From Bacillus sp. OK048 (lineage in GTDB: Bacteria; Bacillota; Bacilli; Bacillales; Cytobacillaceae), in the NCBI RefSeq assembly GCF_900103525.1, contig NZ_FNHN01000011.1:93427-157426 (forward strand): DNA of 64,000 nucleotides, written 5' to 3'. The notes under the pieces are model-generated. The model saw nothing but the letters and a program-made list of their open reading frames with translations. It was not told the origin of the DNA and ran no database searches. The translations under genes and the position numbers were made by a program. Of this stretch, positions 63,544 through 64,000 are shown piece after piece. Within the stretch, counting starts at the first letter, position 1; every line of letters starts with the position of its first letter.

Positions 63544-63813
63544 ATGCAACAATATCCATACAACAAAGATAAACAGCAAGCTTTTCAAGCAGCTCAGCAA
63601 GGATATGAAGAAGCACAGGGGCTTGCGGCTACTATTATTAGTGATAGCGCAAGTTACGGACATCAGTTGAAACATTTAAAGGAAGAAGTTAACGAAGCCT
63701 ATCAACAAATTGAAAATGCGCTGGAAGTAGCATCAGAACACCAACGAGTACAACTTGAACGCTTTCAACAGGATTTGCAGAGTATAGTGGCGGAAGTAAA
63801 TCTAGTAGAATAA
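63544..63813 (+). CDS. Small helical hypothetical protein
   Basis: An 89-residue protein rich in Gln, Glu and Ala, predicted to be mainly coiled coil (HLKEEVNEAYQQIENALEVA and QRVQLERFQQDLQSIVAEV). I do not recognise a named family, although several small bacillar proteins look like this. GGGAGTG precedes ATG 63544. Confidence 0.65.
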   Translation: MQQYPYNKDKQQAFQAAQQGYEEAQGLAATIISDSASYGHQLKHLKEEVNEAYQQIENALEVASEHQRVQLERFQQDLQSIVAEVNLVE

Positions 63814-63883
63814 AACAATAAAAAGCAGGGGAGCCCGAGACTGCTGAAAATATAGGCAATCTAAATTTACTGCAATAAAAATT

Positions 63884-63925
63884 AAAAAGATTAGGGATGT
63901 TTTTCAACATTCCCTAATCTTTTTT
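63884..63925. terminator. Strong bidirectional terminator
   Basis: AAAAGATTAGGGA and TCCCTAATCTTTT form a 13-bp stem around a T-rich loop, with A and T tracts on both sides. No further gene was seen to the window end at 64000. Confidence 0.85.
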
Positions 63926-64000
63926 CGTGTTTTGGATTTTTAAAGGTAAAATAATGGGCTATTACTTACCCATTAACGTGATAATTCGTTTCATATTCAC

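Overview
The window looks like the chromosome of a low-GC, endospore-forming member of the Bacillaceae, perhaps a Neobacillus or Mesobacillus relative (the genus is inference). Evidence: AGGAGG-type ribosome binding sites, a spore coat cluster (CotB-, CotH- and CotG-like), SspP, a gerA-type germinant receptor operon, a T-box, a guanine riboswitch, TreR and CcpA operators. No rRNA, tRNA, CRISPR array, prophage or insertion sequence was seen.

Layout. 0-9.5 kb: cut TerC gene, broken P-loop gene, acetyltransferase, RMD1 protein, SleB-like hydrolase, efflux pump, YuiD, glutaredoxin, second TerC, prolyl aminopeptidase-like hydrolase and a crcB pair. 9.6-17 kb: T-box/cre-controlled ilvA, toast-rack lipoprotein, amidohydrolase, small redox genes and a DMT exporter. 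17-21.5 kb: trehalose operon treP-treA-treR and a candidate small RNA. 21.7-25.2 kb: YuxK, DUF2500, DUF4236 and a LysM-M14 peptidase. 25.4-30.5 kb: spore coat cluster. 30.8-40 kb: ArsB-like permease, VanZ, degenerate ParA-like protein, YeeI, a Qnr-like pentapeptide protein, a ribA-ribD-HAD unit, glgC and an MhqR-like regulator. 40-49 kb: redox, metal and PhnCDE-type transport genes. 49-53 kb: ger operon. 53-64 kb: xpt-pbuX, flavin oxidoreductase, kbl-tdh, selD, a SelW-like gene, selA and sspP.

The most striking content is a selenocysteine (Sec) decoding region. Four genes carry one in-frame TGA exactly where a redox or metal-binding Cys is expected: a thioredoxin-like lipoprotein (UGVC), a CadA-type P1B-ATPase (UASC in its heavy-metal-associated domain), SelD (UGC) and a SelW-like protein (CMQU). 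Three of the TGAs are followed by a hairpin with an AGUU-type apical loop, a plausible shared bacterial SECIS. selA is present; selB and tRNA-Sec are not in the window. A PhnD-type ABC transporter between the Sec genes resembles the family predicted to import selenium oxyanions, so import (45-49 kb), activation (SelD), tRNA charging (SelA) and consumption (four selenoproteins) may be linked.

Other points of interest: a compact Qnr-like/ribA/ribD/HAD unit without riboflavin synthase genes or an FMN riboswitch; a cotG-like gene lying divergently upstream of cotH as in B. subtilis, with an extra small ORF in the coat cluster; a promoter-to-terminator sRNA candidate upstream of treP; three unrelated intergenic arrays with an exact 20 or 21 bp period; and two cre sites about 70-77 bp upstream of strong promoters, the position expected for CcpA activation.
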